From contig NC_134015.1 in the NCBI RefSeq assembly GCF_040712315.1, positions 48,887,964-48,951,963 of the forward strand: a DNA stretch of 64,000 nt, read 5' to 3'. How positions within the stretch are numbered: the first letter of the stretch is position 1; each line of letters begins with the position of its first letter. The notes under the pieces are model-generated. The model searched no databases, was not told the DNA's origin, and worked only from the letters and a program-made list of their open reading frames with translations. This DNA is from Castanea sativa (lineage: Eukaryota; Streptophyta; Magnoliopsida; Fagales; Fagaceae). Of this stretch, positions 32,701-45,910 are shown piece by piece. A program made the translations under genes and the position numbers.

Positions 32701-35700
32701 TTTTGCTTCACTATAGGTCTCTAACTTGCCCATATCCTTTATTTAACTGCCTGCACTGGCAATTAATTTGGCAACTCTTAGTTTGTCTCTTTTATTCTGT
32801 ATGGCCTGCCATTATCTTCATGTTTCCTCCTGACAGTTAATTAATTTTTGCAGATGTAGAAGTTCCAGTTGCTTGTGTCATACTGATAGGCTTGTTTGCC
32901 CTTCAACATTATGGCACTCACAGGGTCGGGTTTTTGTTTGCTCCTGTAGTTTTGACATGGCTTTTCTGCATCAGTGGCATTGGTATATATAATATATTTC
33001 GGTGGAATCCTCACGTCTATAAAGCACTCTCTCCATATTACATGTACCAATTTTTAAGGAAAACTCAAAAAGGAGGTTGGATGTCCCTGGGTGGAATTCT
33101 GTTGTGCATAACTGGTAACCATGAACTTTTGATGGTTAACTTTGATTCTATTGCCATTACTAGCAAAGTAGTTCATTTGTTTGTTTTCTTAATACCCACT
33201 TTCTCTTTTCAGGTTCTGAAGCCATGTTTGCTGATCTTGGACACTTTTCGCAATTGTCGATCCAGGTATGTCATTTAACAAATCAATTTATAAACTACAC
33301 CACCTTATCTAATTAACTTGGCATGGCTTATTATCTCAACAAATGGACCTTGTAGTATATGCGTTTCAAGTTTATGATATTTTGCAATGTGTTGAGATTG
33401 GACTTTGTACGGTAGTATCAACCCTTTTGTAAGCCTGTGTTTTTCTTTTTTTACTTCTGATAATCGGTAAGCCTGTGCTCATTATGTGTTTTGAGACATT
33501 CAAGCCCTAGCCTGTAGAGTTCATATCCTTTGAAATGTAAATGCCCCTCCCCCCCCCCCCTTCTTCTCTTCTCTTCTCCCCTTGAATGCCGCCTTGTTCA
33601 CAGTTGTCATACATACCACAAAGCGGGTGCTTTATAACTTCAAGGCATATTGGTTAGCCACGTCAGTATCTGGCTGATGTATGTTGGCTATATGGGACCA
33701 TTTTCTGATAAATCCATCAATGCAATGCAGGGCAATCATTCAGTACCTATGATAAAGCTAATTTTGATCATCTCTTGTTGTGTCATGTATCTTAATTTGT
33801 GTTAATGAATAAGAATATTATATAGCTCTGGAAATCAATGTGGAAGATGTCTAGCCAACAATTTTGCTTTACCAATCTTTGTAGTAGTGGCGAAATCTGA
33901 TTTTGGAGCAAATAGGTTATATTGGTAGCTTTGGGTTCACTATGTATGCTATTAGTATGTTGACCCAATTTAGACCTACCATTGGCACTGTAAATATATA
34001 AGAAAGCTGTAGGTGGTGATCTCTCTTCTTTTTCCTTGTGAATCTCCTCATATTTCTCTTGCTCTTTTTCTGCACACACCTATGCTAAAGATATTATAAA
34101 AATTTCCTTGTCTGAAAGAAACTTCTGGAAGTTTTGGTTAAATGTTTCTATCTCTTATAAAACATGAGCAACTGATCTGATAGGGATCTGATGGTTGGTG
34201 GTTTTCCATTGCGTCGGATTCCATCTATACATCTCCTCAGGGCCGGAGGCATGTATAAGGGTGGGGGGGCCCAAAATTTTAAAATTTTTAAAAATATATA
34301 TACAATTATTTTTATGTTTTCAAAATTTAGCCTACAAAAATCAGAGTTGGCCCCTCCAAATATTTGAATTAGTCCAATAATGCTCTTAAAAAAATAATTG
34401 GTCTAATAGTTATAGAGATATAACTTTATTTTTTGCAATTATATTTTTTATTGTAAAATGTGCTTTTATATCTGTTAAATATTTGATAAAATTTGGTATC
34501 AAATATGTTTGAATTTATCTTTTTCAACCCGTTATGTTACGATTAATAAGTCATTGACTCATTAAAAAAAAAATTTGTGGATCAAAATACAAATGAAATG
34601 TGTCTTTAGTTGCCATATAATGGGTTAAAGTAAAGTAGTTTTAAATATGTTTGAAGCCTATCTTATTCCTCCCAAGTTTTGGATCATTCATGTTTTTGAA
34701 AATTTCATTAGTTCAATTGAAAAAAAAATTTGCTTACTTTAGGATAAAATTTGATAATTTGTATTTAAAATGAAATTTTTAAGAATTTGACTACGAAAAT
34801 GGAAAAAATGAATTTTTTTTTTTTGATTGAAAATACTGAACTTTTTTTTTTTGGTTGGGTGTGTATATATATATAACTTATCAAATAAAAAAGTGTGTGT
34901 GTGTATATATGTGAGTGTGTGTGGAAGTTGTCTTGATAAATATATTAGCGTCGCAATTTGGCCCCCCAAACAAAAAATTCTGGCTCCGCCCCTACATCTC
35001 CTAACATGAGAATTCTTTAAACAAATAATAATCAAATGAGCCATTGAGCTCTTAAGAGGATGGTGGTCTACAAGATCAAGGGAATTAACTAAAATTTTAA
35101 AGTGGAGCATCCTCAAAGGTGAAGTGCAATGCAAAAGGAAAAATAAAAAATAAAAAAGCAATAATTTATGCCATTTGAGAAAATTACCTTACAAACCAGT
35201 GCTCGAGGTAAGATGTATAGACTAAATTGATGCATAAGCATAATGAGAAATTCTTAAACATTAGTAAGAACTCTTTATTATTATTATTTTTAGAATTAAT
35301 ATTATAATTATTAAACACACAGGTTGTGAGAAATGAATAAGGTCTCTTATTTGTATCCAGGCTAATGCCATTTAGAGAACAACTGCATTTCTAATAAATA
35401 TACAATTTTCTGCAGATTGCTTTCACGTCTGTGGTTTATCCAGCATTGATTCTTGCATATATGGGGCAAGCTGCCTATCTGTCTATGCATCATAGTGCTG
35501 AAATCCAAATGCACCGAGTTGGATTTTATGTGTCTGTACCCGGTAGGTACCTTGACCTGTTAGTGAACATTTTATAATTTGGATTAAAGGAAGGTTCTCT
35601 GCTAATCAGAAATGGCCCGTGCTTATTCTTCCAGAAAAATTTAGATGGCCTGTTCTGGTGATAGCCATACTTGCTGCAGTAGTGGGAAGCCAGGCCATCA

Positions 35701-37198
35701 TCACTGGAACTTTCTCGATTATTAAGCAATGCTCTGCTATGGGTTGCTTCCCAAAAGTGAAATTAGTCCACACTTCATCCAAAATCCATGGTCAGATTTA
35801 TATCCCTGAGATCAACTGGATCTTGATGCTGTTATGCTTGGCTGTTACCATTGGTTTCAGAGACACAAAGCGCATGGGTAATGCATCAGGTATGACAATA
35901 ATTGTAAGTTGTTGGGTCAAGAATAGATCCTTTTTCCAGAAAAAAATTACCAAAAGGATTTTGCTTATTTCAAATTGAGATTTTGCATTAATACTTTTCA
36001 ACAATTAGAATCCACTATTAGAACCTATTTGTTTGTCAAAAGAGCAATCGTTTTCATTTGGAATATCGTTTGGGATTCCACCTTATCTTTCACTGCTTTC
36101 AGCAGAAATCCTTAACCTAATGCTTTGTGTGAAACAGGTTTGGCAGTTATCACTGTCATGTTGGTCACCACCTGCTTAATGTCTCTTGTTATTGTCCTAT
36201 GTTGGCATCAGAGTGTCTTTCTTGCATTTTGCTTCGTAGTCTTTTTTGGAACAATCGAAGCTCTCTACTTCTCAGCTTCTCTCATCAAGTTTCGTGAAGG
36301 AGCCTGGGTCCCCATTGCCCTTGCATTTGTCTTCCTGATTGTCATGCACGTTTGGCACTATGGCACACTCAAGAGGTATGAATTTGATGTGCAAAACAAG
36401 GTCTCCATCAACTGGCTACTCAACCTTGGTCCCAGCCTAGGCATTGTACGAGTCAATGGCATTGGTGTCATACACACTGAGCTTGTGTCTGGCATCCCTG
36501 CAATCTTTTCGCACTTTGTCACCAACCTTCCTGCCTTCCACCAAGTCCTGGTTTTTGTCTGCATCAAATCTGTCCCAATCCCACATGTTAGACCTGAGGA
36601 ACGCTTTCTAGTTGGACGCATTGGCCCTAAAGAGTACAGGATATACAGGTGCATTGTACGATATGGATATCGTGACGTTCACAAGGATGACATGGAGTTT
36701 GAGAAGGACCTTGTATGTAGTATAGCAGAGTTTATACGCTCTGGTAGCATTGGAACCAATGGAACAACAGAAGAATTAGAGAAGGATGAAGATAAAATGA
36801 CAGTGGTCGGGACGTGTTCTACCCATGAAGATGGGATTCAAATCAGCGAACACGACATCAACAACACAGAGACAGTTGGCACATCAGAAGTTAGGGAGAT
36901 AAGATCACCACCGGTGATGCAGCGAAGAAAAAAGGTAAGATTTATCGTGCCAGAGAGCCCAAACATTGACACAAGTGTGAGGGAAGAATTACAGGAGCTG
37001 ATGGAAGCTAGGGAAGCTGGGATAGCTTACATATTGGGACAGTCATACATGAAAGCAAAACAAGGATCTAGCATGATAAAGAAGCTTGTAATAAACTATG
37101 GTTATGAGTTTCTGCGTAGGAACAGCAGGGTAGCCTCCTATGCATTTAGTCTACCGCATGCATCTACTCTGGAGGTAGGGATGGTCTACAATGTTTAA
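29787..37198 (+). CDS. KUP8: KUP/HAK/KT potassium transporter, KUP8/KUP6 type, complete, 8 coding exons
   Basis: Moves K+ across the plasma membrane or tonoplast, probably coupled to protons. Coding exons: 29787-29825, 29955-30444, 30535-30588, 32854-33114, 33213-33265, 35416-35542, 35635-35889 and 36138-37198. All introns are GT-AG and phases agree, giving 779 aa, the usual family length. The start [13 protein letters not shown] fits the KUP8/KUP6 group. The family signature [13 protein letters not shown] is at residues 29-41, and [20 protein letters not shown] follows. Multiple hydrophobic segments, [18 protein letters not shown] and [13 protein letters not shown] are also present. The long C-terminal cytosolic domain includes [23 protein letters not shown], an acidic linker and the terminal motif LEVGMVYNV. 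No stop or frameshift is seen. KUP6/KUP8 proteins are linked to K+ efflux and drought or growth control in Arabidopsis; the exact paralogue is inferred from remembered similarity. Confidence 0.95.
30589..32853 (+). other. Intron 3 of the KUP gene (2265 bp)
   Basis: AT-rich, with donor AAAT/GTAAGG and acceptor TTTTTGCAG/ATG. I see no transposon with clear ends in it. The open frames it contains lack any recognisable protein and are treated as chance. Confidence 0.85.
34238..34994. mobile_element. hAT-type element (757 bp) in intron 5 of the KUP gene
   Basis: The 8-bp duplication CATCTCCT occurs at 34230-34237 and 34995-35002. The ends are CAGGGCCGGAGGCATG on the left and, inverted on the right, TAGGGGCGGAGCCAGAA, typical of plant hAT non-autonomous elements. 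Subterminal C/G runs (GGTGGGGGGGCC, GGCCCCCC) mirror each other. The interior is AT-rich with no transposase. It adds about a third of the 2150-bp intron (33266-35415) and does not touch the splice sites. Confidence 0.9.
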
Positions 37199-37549
37199 TT
37201 TTTGTTTACTCAGAGCATCATGTACATGTTGTAATCTTATGCAATAGTGAAAGATCACCACCTTTGGATGGTGGATGAAAGAGCTTACACACGAAGTTTA
37301 GTCATTTTCTCAGCCTAGGTCTTTAGCTCACCCCAGCTCTCTTTTCTAAGACATAAAACATAGAAACTGGACTTCAAATTGCAGAACTTTTTCCTGTAGA
37401 TTCTTACACTTGAAATAGGGCATTAGTTTTGCATTTTGTTAATAACATTTGTGAAAAAAAATTGAGCTAAGAACTAGTACATTTGGCTTCATACTTCTAG
37501 CACATTAATACATCTGTGGCCTGTCAGTAATGCACCATATGTAAACAAC
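37199..37549 (+). other. 3' UTR region of the KUP gene
   Basis: Follows the TAA at 37196-37198. AT-rich sequence with AATAACA- and AATAGTG-like words but no perfect AATAAA that I can assign as the poly(A) signal. The transcript end is therefore open. Confidence 0.4.
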
Positions 37550-37552
37550 TTA

Positions 37553-37707
37553 GAATACGTTTGGATTCAGCGTTTTCCAGCTGTTTTTACTGTTCATTGG
37601 CCATGAACAGTGATTGTATGCCAATGAACAGTGTTTTTTACTCATTTAAAAATTATTTTGCTACAGTGTTTTCAGTTTTCAGCAATAAGTTCTATCCAAA
37701 CGGACTC
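37553..37707. mobile_element. PIF/Harbinger-type MITE (155 bp), family P1, 355 bp after the KUP stop
   Basis: TTA duplications lie at 37550-37552 and 37708-37710. Terminal inverted repeats are GAATACGTTTGGATTCAGC and GAGTCCGTTTGGATAGAAC. It shares TTGCTGAAAACTGAAAAC and the GAACAGTG hairpin words with 1346-1621 in opposite orientation and is an internally deleted relative. Confidence 0.85.
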
Positions 37708-37917
37708 TTAGTTTTGGCTCTGACGTTTTAGAAATGGTCTCTGTAACTTAAGCTGTGCCTGTTCGCATCTGCTAAATTGCTAATGTATATGGCTTTAGTT
37801 AAGTTTAGGAACACAGCTCATTCCAATGGCAATATGACATTTTCTTCACACCCTTTCCTTGCCAAATATAAAGGACTATCAATTATAATAGCCTTAGGGC
37901 ATTTGTCAACAACATGA

Positions 37918-39024
37918 TTTTTTTTTCTTTCTTTTAATTCCCCATCCCCTCCAGCAGGATGAGCGAACAGTTTATATCACAAGTCCGTACATCCAACAGG
38001 ACGCTCACCTTTCAAAACTCCAATCTAGGACTCTACAATTTACTACACAGTACGTACAATTTTAACATTAGCTAATACAAATAGTCTCACATCTCAAATA
38101 CAACTAGAGATAGACCCCCTGCACAACAAACTGCTCTATTGACAACAGTTGCAGAAACCTTTTGGGCTTTCCCTTTCCTCAGTCAAGATCTTATCACAGT
38201 GGATCACAACATTTCTTTGCTGCCATATGTGATGCATAACACTACACAGAGCAAACATATCGACCACATATAGCAGACTTTTCCCCTCCAAATCAGACCC
38301 ACTTCAAGCTATTATGTCATCCCAATTCAACTTACGACACCAGAGCATGATGCACTTCCAGAATCCAAATCCTTTTAGAGAAAGGGCGTTGGAAGAAGAG
38401 GTTCTCGCCGCTTTCTAATATGTTTCTGCTAAAGCAAAAATTTACATCCCCTTTGAAACCCCATTGTAGCATTCTATCCTTACCTTAGTATTCAATCTAT
38501 TTCGAATTACCAACCGCCCAAGGAAAGCTTGCTTTCGAACTGAGCTAGAGAACTAGATCAAACTCCACCATCTCACTTCAGGACTCTTGGTTCCGATGAA
38601 GTTCTAGGTTTCTACACAAGTATATTTCACTGTTTTAGAGTCAACCCAAATTGGTCTTTCCACTTCCAATACCTCCAAATCAAGCTTTACTCTGAATTGG
38701 AACTAAACCTTCAGATTGAGCACGCTTCCATGTCCAAATTTTCTTTAATAATACACTAGAAACCTTTGCATTGAGGTTACTTGCATCACCATAAATTGTC
38801 ATGTGCACATGCCTCTGGTATGAGATTTCATCCAATCATGCCACAAAATATCTTGCTACAGCAAACTTTACAAGAGGCTTAACAATCTCTATAAGCTTCA
38901 AGATCTTCCTCCGACACCAAGTACTGTTTTGGAAAATATTTACTACCCAAAAATCCGATCTTTCAAGAGATTGATCTGTCAAGTTTTTACCTTGGCTACC
39001 TTTTCTGGCAAAATGAATAATCAT
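37918..39024 (-). pseudogene. Decayed LINE 3' part (zinc-binding RT C-terminal region)
   Basis: Minus-strand reading from 39024 gives STWCRRKILKLIEIVKP, then a segment like the RVT C-terminal zf-RVT region of plant LINEs (VSSVLLKK, then PEVRWW and KQAFLGRLVIRNRLNT in shifted frames). The frame is broken by many stops and shifts. The copy ends at an A-rich tail (T run at 37918-37935 on the plus strand). No clean target duplication was found. The call rests on remembered similarity to LINE zf-RVT sequences. Confidence 0.65.
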
Positions 39025-39025
39025 G

Positions 39026-39105
39026 GACCAATAGATTTAAATACCCCATCATAACCCATCAAAGTGACCAATAGATTTATATACCCCATCATAACCCATC
39101 AAAGA
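39026..39105. repeat. Tandem duplication of 40 bp
   Basis: GACCAATAGATTTAAATACC and GACCAATAGATTTATATACC begin two adjacent copies that both end CCATCATAACCCATCAAAG; only one base differs. Confidence 0.9.
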
Positions 39106-41726
39106 GTCATTGAATGCTACTAAAAATGTACTAGTAATTCCTATCCAAAAAAAAATGTACTAGTAGTTAGTGATAAGTGATAACATTTTTGAACTAAGAA
39201 ACAAATATGTGAGGGGCACCCCAACCTGTAGACATTTCACAATGAACTCTCACATAAGTCAAATCCTACTTTTTGGGTCTATGATAGCGAAAAGACTTGA
39301 AGGGCATCAATCAAAATGGGGTTACCCTAAACAAAATAAGAAAGCAAAATAACAAAATTCCAAAAGAGAATATACATTTATCTTCATTGTGTGCTTGTAT
39401 TGATCTCCAAAACTAATGGTCTGGCTAGTTTTGCACTTTTGCTTATCTCTCGTCCATAAATTCCATTCTAGTTAATTCTAGACTTCTTTCCAGTCAAACT
39501 TACTATTAAAACAGAATATGAATATTATAAAAGCCTATCACAAATTGTATTATTCTTTGCCCTCGTTTATTTTCATTAGCCCTTTTATGAAGAACATTCT
39601 AACCCACATAAATCGTTCATTTTTATTAACCCTTTTATGAAGAACATTCTAACCCACATAAATGACAATTTGGCTAATATAATCCATTGTTTTTAAGAGA
39701 GATATATCCACACACAAAAAAAATGTCGGGCACCACATTATAATGTTCTATGGACCTAAGAATATATATTAAGGGTCCCACAAATCTCCAATATAGTCAT
39801 GAAAGGGGCTGTGGATGCATTGAAAGATATAATGCAAATGCATTGAATGGTTATGGCTTATGACCTTATCTTCAACTGTAGTGCATACTATATGCACACA
39901 TGAAAGTGGGACCTTTTTGATATCTCAACTAGGTTGGATGAAATTGTAGCATAATAAGAACGAATTCCTCGTATTTGTTAGTGTTTTTTTTTTTTTTTTC
40001 TCCTCGGCCCCAAAAAGAACAATATTATGTATACAAAAAAATTTACAATTTGATAAGGGTTTTTTTTTTTTTTCCCCTACAGTAACAATCTCAAACTCTT
40101 TCCTTTGGAGAGTGCGGGAGGTACCGCCCGAATTAGAGATCTAACCATTGTAATAGTGGTTAGTTTTTGCAATCAAGAGTGTTATAACTCAATGTTATAA
40201 CTTTTTCTCTTTTATTAGGAGAACTATAATTCAAATCTCCCCCTCTCACATTATTGTAACTATTAAATTATTAAAAAAAAACAAGTAAATTGTAATTAGA
40301 ACAAAACTACTTTTACATGGGTTCATCAGCAAAGTAGTAAATATTGTCAATTTTTTGGTATCGGTCTTACCAGCTGACCACTAAACCGATACCCCTATGA
40401 AAAATACCAAATATATATATATATATAGTGATAACCTAAAACGGTACAGTAATATTAATCGATATCAAAATATTTAATTTCTCTAAAGTCCTTAACAAAC
40501 AATAATAGTTTTTTATACAGTATTAAATTATTAATTTGGACTTTATTATTGACACAACTTTTAATATGACTCGTTGACATCATAGTTGACATCATATCAA
40601 TTTAGCCACTGTGAAAATTATATTCGACTAGATTCATTAGAAAAGGAACCCACATAATGACTGAGTTCGTTCTCTCTTGTGCGTGTCATATTATTTCATT
40701 TCAAAATATTGCACACCAGCGCAGAAACCTGCACTATGAAAGCAATTTTTTTTTTTTAAGCCCTATGTTTTCCAATGAAGTGGTTCCCTTACATTTTTTT
40801 TCTTTTAAAATATAAAATATTGACTCACTATTTTAAATGATTGGACCTAGCTTTCTTCACCTACCAAATCACTTAAGGAAAAAATAATAATGCAAAATTT
40901 TGAAGAAATACAAAATTTTCCCAAGTATTTGTATAATTAACTCAACTATGTTTATCATATTAGGATATGAAAATGAACACATTAGAATTACTTGTTGGAA
41001 TTTTGGATCAATTAGAGTTGAACGTTAATACTTTTTTTTTAGAAACAAATATGAACAAGGGAGAGAAGATGGAGTTCCAACACAAAAACACACCACAAAC
41101 TCTACTTGAAAGACAATACTAACTTTTAAGGTAATGTGGAGCAAGTTAAATTATATACAATACACTCTTAAACAATATATAACAATTATCCCTTTTTTTT
41201 CTTGGAAAAAATTAATTGATGCCCTAAAGAGTATTAATTTAGAACCATTTTATGGGAAAAAAAATGCCTAAATTTTTTGATAATTTTTTATATTTTCCAC
41301 AAAAGTGGCATTAAATTTTTTTTTAAATGGTTTATTGACAAATGTCCTAAGGACACCCATTAACCAAAACAATTATTCCTTAAGAAACAAATTTTGAAAT
41401 AACAACTTAACATGAGTTTTTTTCCTAAAGTACATCTATAATGCGATCATGACATATAACTATATACAGAGGTTGAATATGTATTAAAATGTCTCCTTGC
41501 ATTATGCGTTTTGGGAAAGAATAAAACAGATGGCATCAAATAACAGTACATCTTAACGTGTATGGCACAAAAAGTCTTTCTTTACATCTATTGGTTTTTG
41601 CCTTGTGCCGCCCACAGCACTTGGGGAAAAAAGAATATCCTTGTAATGCTCTCTCTCTCTGGTCCTTTTTTTTCATCTGAGACCAGCTCAAAGGGTCGGA
41701 AGATTTGCATTTATAGTCGCCTAGTT
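39106..41726. other. Gene-free AT-rich intergenic DNA
   Basis: Contains a 63-bp local duplication (CCTTTTATGAAGAACATTC at about 39580 and 39643) and a possible tRNA-like SINE remnant near 40170-40285 (TAACTCAATGTTATAAC with ATAATTCAAATCTCC and an A run). A TA microsatellite lies near 40412-40428. No gene seen. Confidence 0.45.
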
Positions 41727-41891
41727 CTTACCACAAATTATTTCACAAATTTTTTTGTCACAATTCTGACGTGGCAGATTTTGAGTGATTAATCATTATT
41801 TACATATAGACCTATTATTTTTTATTCATCAATTACACTCTGCCACATCATAATTGTGGTAAGAAGTTGTGAAAAATTTTGTGGCGATAAG
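41727..41891. repeat. Inverted-repeat (foldback MITE-like) element
   Basis: Arms at 41727-41776 and 41840-41891 are imperfect reverse complements (CTTACCACAAATTATTTCAC against the complement of the right arm, meeting at GACGTGGCAG / CTGCCACATC). The spacer is about 63 bp. Ends and target duplication are not clear enough to name the superfamily. Confidence 0.65.
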
Positions 41892-44608
41892 ACTTTTTCT
41901 TTGTAGTCTCCAATATCCTCTTTTCCACTTCCAATATGTCAATTATTATACTAGTTTTCCTCTTCAAGTGGACAAAGAGATAGATGGAGCTATCATTTGC
42001 ACTTGACAAGCACTAGTCCCCCACCCCCATTTGTATGTCAAATGAGCCGTCCAAGCCCAACTCTTTACTTAGAATATATGTTAGATAATTATAAGTCAAT
42101 GGGGACAAAGATATAGTTCACAACCCTATGCCTTGTTCATGTACAGTGCTTAAATCAATTTTATTATATAAATTATGTGACTTTGAATGTGTCTTTCATT
42201 CTTGTAAAGAATGGGGTTCTTTTTTTTTAATTAAAAAATTTTTAGTGTAGAAAAATTGGATTGAAGATTCATGGCCAAAGAGAGACCCAAGAATCCAATT
42301 TTTATTACTTTGGACTATACAATTCAATGGAGGAACATGCAACTGTGGTTGTGTATGACAAGCAAAAGCAATGAAATTATTATATCTTTTCCTAAAGGGA
42401 ATTTGATTTGGAATTTGGATACCATCACCAATATTTGTGCAAAGATATATATAAGACAAAATATGCCTTGCATTCAACTCATTTGTGCAAAAGATTGAAT
42501 GACAGGACCTTCTTTTTAAGGTCAATTCAACGTATGGAATATGGATTCTTCAGCCGGGGGAAAGAAAATCAAAGTAATGGAATATGGATTATTCATACAG
42601 TTGTACATTATTTTAAAAGAAAAACAAAAATACTTTATAAAACAGTAGAGGAATCTTTTTATCTCAATTAACCCATGTATTAGTAGATACTGCACTTATT
42701 CATATTGTCTTTGTATCCTTAAATTTCTCCAAATCTTTAATCAAATCTTTCTAACTTTGACCTAGATATGTATGGTTCTTTTAATTAAAACAATAAAGCA
42801 TCCTCTACTATAATTAGTGCATGGATAGTGCCGCTTGCAAATTAGATGTGCACTTGTTTACACAACTCAAATTCCATTATTGATATATATCTCAACCAAA
42901 AGAAAAAAAAAATCAATTATTGATATGGTATTAAACAAATAGCAAAACATAGGTACAATTTCTTAGATGTTATACTTTGGATTCTCTAATTAAATTCAAC
43001 CACATAACTACGTTGATCAATGCAATGCAAAAGATGCTATATTCTCCAAAGGACAATTAAATTCAATTATTTGGCTCACTTGACATTGGTTGATATAATA
43101 CTCACGGAATTATATCTAAGTTTGTCCTTAAAAATAGTCAATTTCAAATTACACTAGATATTGTTGGGCTATGTGGAGCCTAGTTTGTGTTTGATCCAAA
43201 ATATAAACCTACTCGATATAAAAGTGCACCTTAAAATGAAAGAAATCCAAACATTAATTCTTGCCAAACAATCACCATCAAACCCACTTTTTTTTTTTCC
43301 TTTTACCCCTATACTTATTCTTACAAATCACATCCAAGACAAATAAATATTTTTCATAAATTATGATTTTTCTATAATTGATGAGAAAAAATTTAGTAAT
43401 AATTTGATTTTAGGTGAATCCATATTTACTTGTGAAGGTTAAGGCTATTGGACGATTCTATTGTTAAGTGAAACTATAATAGTGCCTTTGATAACTTCAA
43501 GAGGTTGGCTAAGTTGTTCCTAAAGCCTCATGACATTAATAAGATATTGGGTTCAAAACCTCTTGTCAACATCTTGGAGCCACTCTCAAAAAATTCCTCC
43601 TTGTAATAACAGATACTCGAAAATGTCTGAATATTTGTTTATCCAAAACAAAACAAAAAAACAACAATGCTTTTAATAAATTAGGTTATTAAGTTATATT
43701 GTTGTATGCTTTTAACATCTAATTTATTTTAGCCATATTATAATTTTATAATCTAGATGTCTTTCTTATATTTGTATATATTTTCAAATTAAAAATGTCT
43801 ACTAGAACTAGAAGTTTCAAAATAAATTTTACAAACAAAAGAATATGTTCCATTTGATTAACAGAATTGAATAAAAACACCATATTATTTCCTAAATGTA
43901 TGTATTGTTTACAAAAATTTATTAACAATATTTATATACTCGCTTGTTCATAAATAAGTTTTCCAAAATTAAAATTAGTAAAACCCTACCTAAAATCTAC
44001 TATATCACAAGAAATATTAATTTGTTTTGTAAAAAATAATGTTAGCAAAATTTGATACAAACACTTTATTATTAAATTTGCATCCCAAAAAAAATGATAA
44101 AATGGATTTTAATTAAAATTAAAATATAATAAATTAAATATATATGTTCTATAATTATTTAAAATAAGTAAAAATCTAACTTGTTTCAAAACAAGTCTTG
44201 CTTAAAATATTTGTCTTAAATCTCAAATTATACCGAGTCCATTGTATCATTGATGTCTCCATTGAAAAAGTTAAGAAATACCACTTAACCTAAAGGTCAT
44301 TAACTGTTACGAATAATTAAGGGTGACATTACCATGTTTTGAAGTTTTTTTTTTTTAATGGTTTGAGAATTATGTTTTGAAGTTTTAAAAACACATTGCA
44401 AGTTCACCATAAATAAAGAAATAGGTTAAAATGCAAAAATACCCTTTATGGTTTGGATCAGTTGCAGAAACACCCATTTTTATTTCAATTCTTCCTTATA
44501 ACTTCTTGGGATTTTCATATCGGCCAAATTATACATGATACACACTTTTGTTAGCTCTTATAGATGAAAAAAATCATATAACCATCACACGATTACATTA
44601 AAAAGACT

Positions 44609-44639
<31 letters not shown>

Positions 44640-45910
44640 TCATACCACTAGTTATGTGATTGTTATATGATTATTTTGTCCATAAAAACTAACAAAATTT
44701 TATTACATTGGTCAATTTAGCGGATATGAAAATCTGGGCATTTTTGCATCTAGGCCTAAAGAAAATATGAAATTTTTTTTTTTTTGTTGAAAAAATGTGC
44801 AATTATAAACCATAAATTAATGACCAAGCACATCATATGAACCCATTAAACCACCATGCACAGAAAGGAATATTCCCAAATGCCAAATGCTTATTCGCCA
44901 TTTGGCAAAATGGGTAGGTAAACAGAACTTGCTTTTTATAGTGGCCCAACCCAAACACCAATTTACAATACACGTTCCAACCCCAATTCTAAATCGTGGA
45001 CCAACTTTTCATTCCCAAAAAAAAAAAAAAAAAAAAAATCATGGTGGAGTACTATTCAAAGTTTTATTTTGAAGCATGCTTTCATTTTTTATTTTTTTTT
45101 CAATTCTTTAGTTATTTATTTTGTGATTGGTGGAGAAGGGTGGTTGATTATTTATTCAAAATATATATATTTTTTTTAAAACACATCCAAACCAAAAAGA
45201 TAAATAAATAAAAATTTGCAAAGCAAAAGAAATATCATCAATATTCGTGAAAGATACGTTTTGAACATTCTGATTGGGCACTGTGGGTCCCACTCAATAG
45301 TTTTTGGATAAGGACGAGAGCTCTCAAACCCTCCCCTGTCCAATGCCTTCTTTCTTTTTCTTTTTCTTTTTTTCTTTTTTTTTTCTCGACCCCGCCAAAC
45401 GCGGCGACCAGATAAATACAGGCACACACGTGGGTCCTACTTTCTTGTTAGGATTTAGAAAACAATTATACTACGTATTAAAATAGTCATGGGAATGGTA
45501 TAGAAAAAAGGGATCCGGTTGTTAGAAAAAAAATATATAGTTATTTTTTTCATCTTCTCTTAAAAAAATTTATAAAATTGTGAAGTCATAAAAAAAAAAT
45601 AATAATAATAATTAATTCATGTAAAAGTAGTGGGCTAAAAGAGTTGACCAATTTGGCATATTGTAAAATTATATAGCTTAATTTGGTTGATAATTTTTAA
45701 TATTTGTAATAAAGATATCTATAGTTCAAGTCTTCTTAGTTAATACCGAGCTTTAGATTGAGCCAAGTTAAAACTCACATATAATCTAACTTGTGTATAC
45801 CAGAAACCCATCAACACTATCAAATTATAATAAATAAAGAGTCATGTTAATTAGTGGGTCGAGATGAGAATCCGTATAAACTTGTTTACTTAAATTATGT
45901 AAAAAAATGT
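41892..45910. other. Gene-free AT-rich intergenic DNA
   Basis: Includes a probable third tRNA-like SINE at about 43490-43620 and a CA/TA microsatellite at 44608-44639. A short GC-richer island lies at about 45280-45450 (CCGCCAAACGCGGCG and CACACGTGGGTCC). I see no supported gene. Confidence 0.45.
43490..43620 (+). mobile_element. Possible tRNA-related SINE, family 3
   Basis: TTGGCTAAGTTGTTCCTAAAG resembles box A and GGGTTCAAAACC about 45 bp later matches box B. Only one copy is in the window and no target duplication could be fixed, so this is tentative. Confidence 0.45.

Noticed and set aside
34739..35161. 140-codon minus-strand frame
   Set aside because: Lies mainly inside the hAT element and consists of low-complexity and microsatellite translation.
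40170..40285. tRNA gene
   Set aside because: Box-like words exist but no cloverleaf with acceptor stem can be drawn; at best a SINE remnant.
41562..41792. 76-codon frame
   Set aside because: No recognisable domain; the 3' part overlaps the arm of an inverted-repeat element.
42196..42671. Cluster of overlapping small frames on both strands
   Set aside because: None resembles a known protein and no splice or promoter context supports them.
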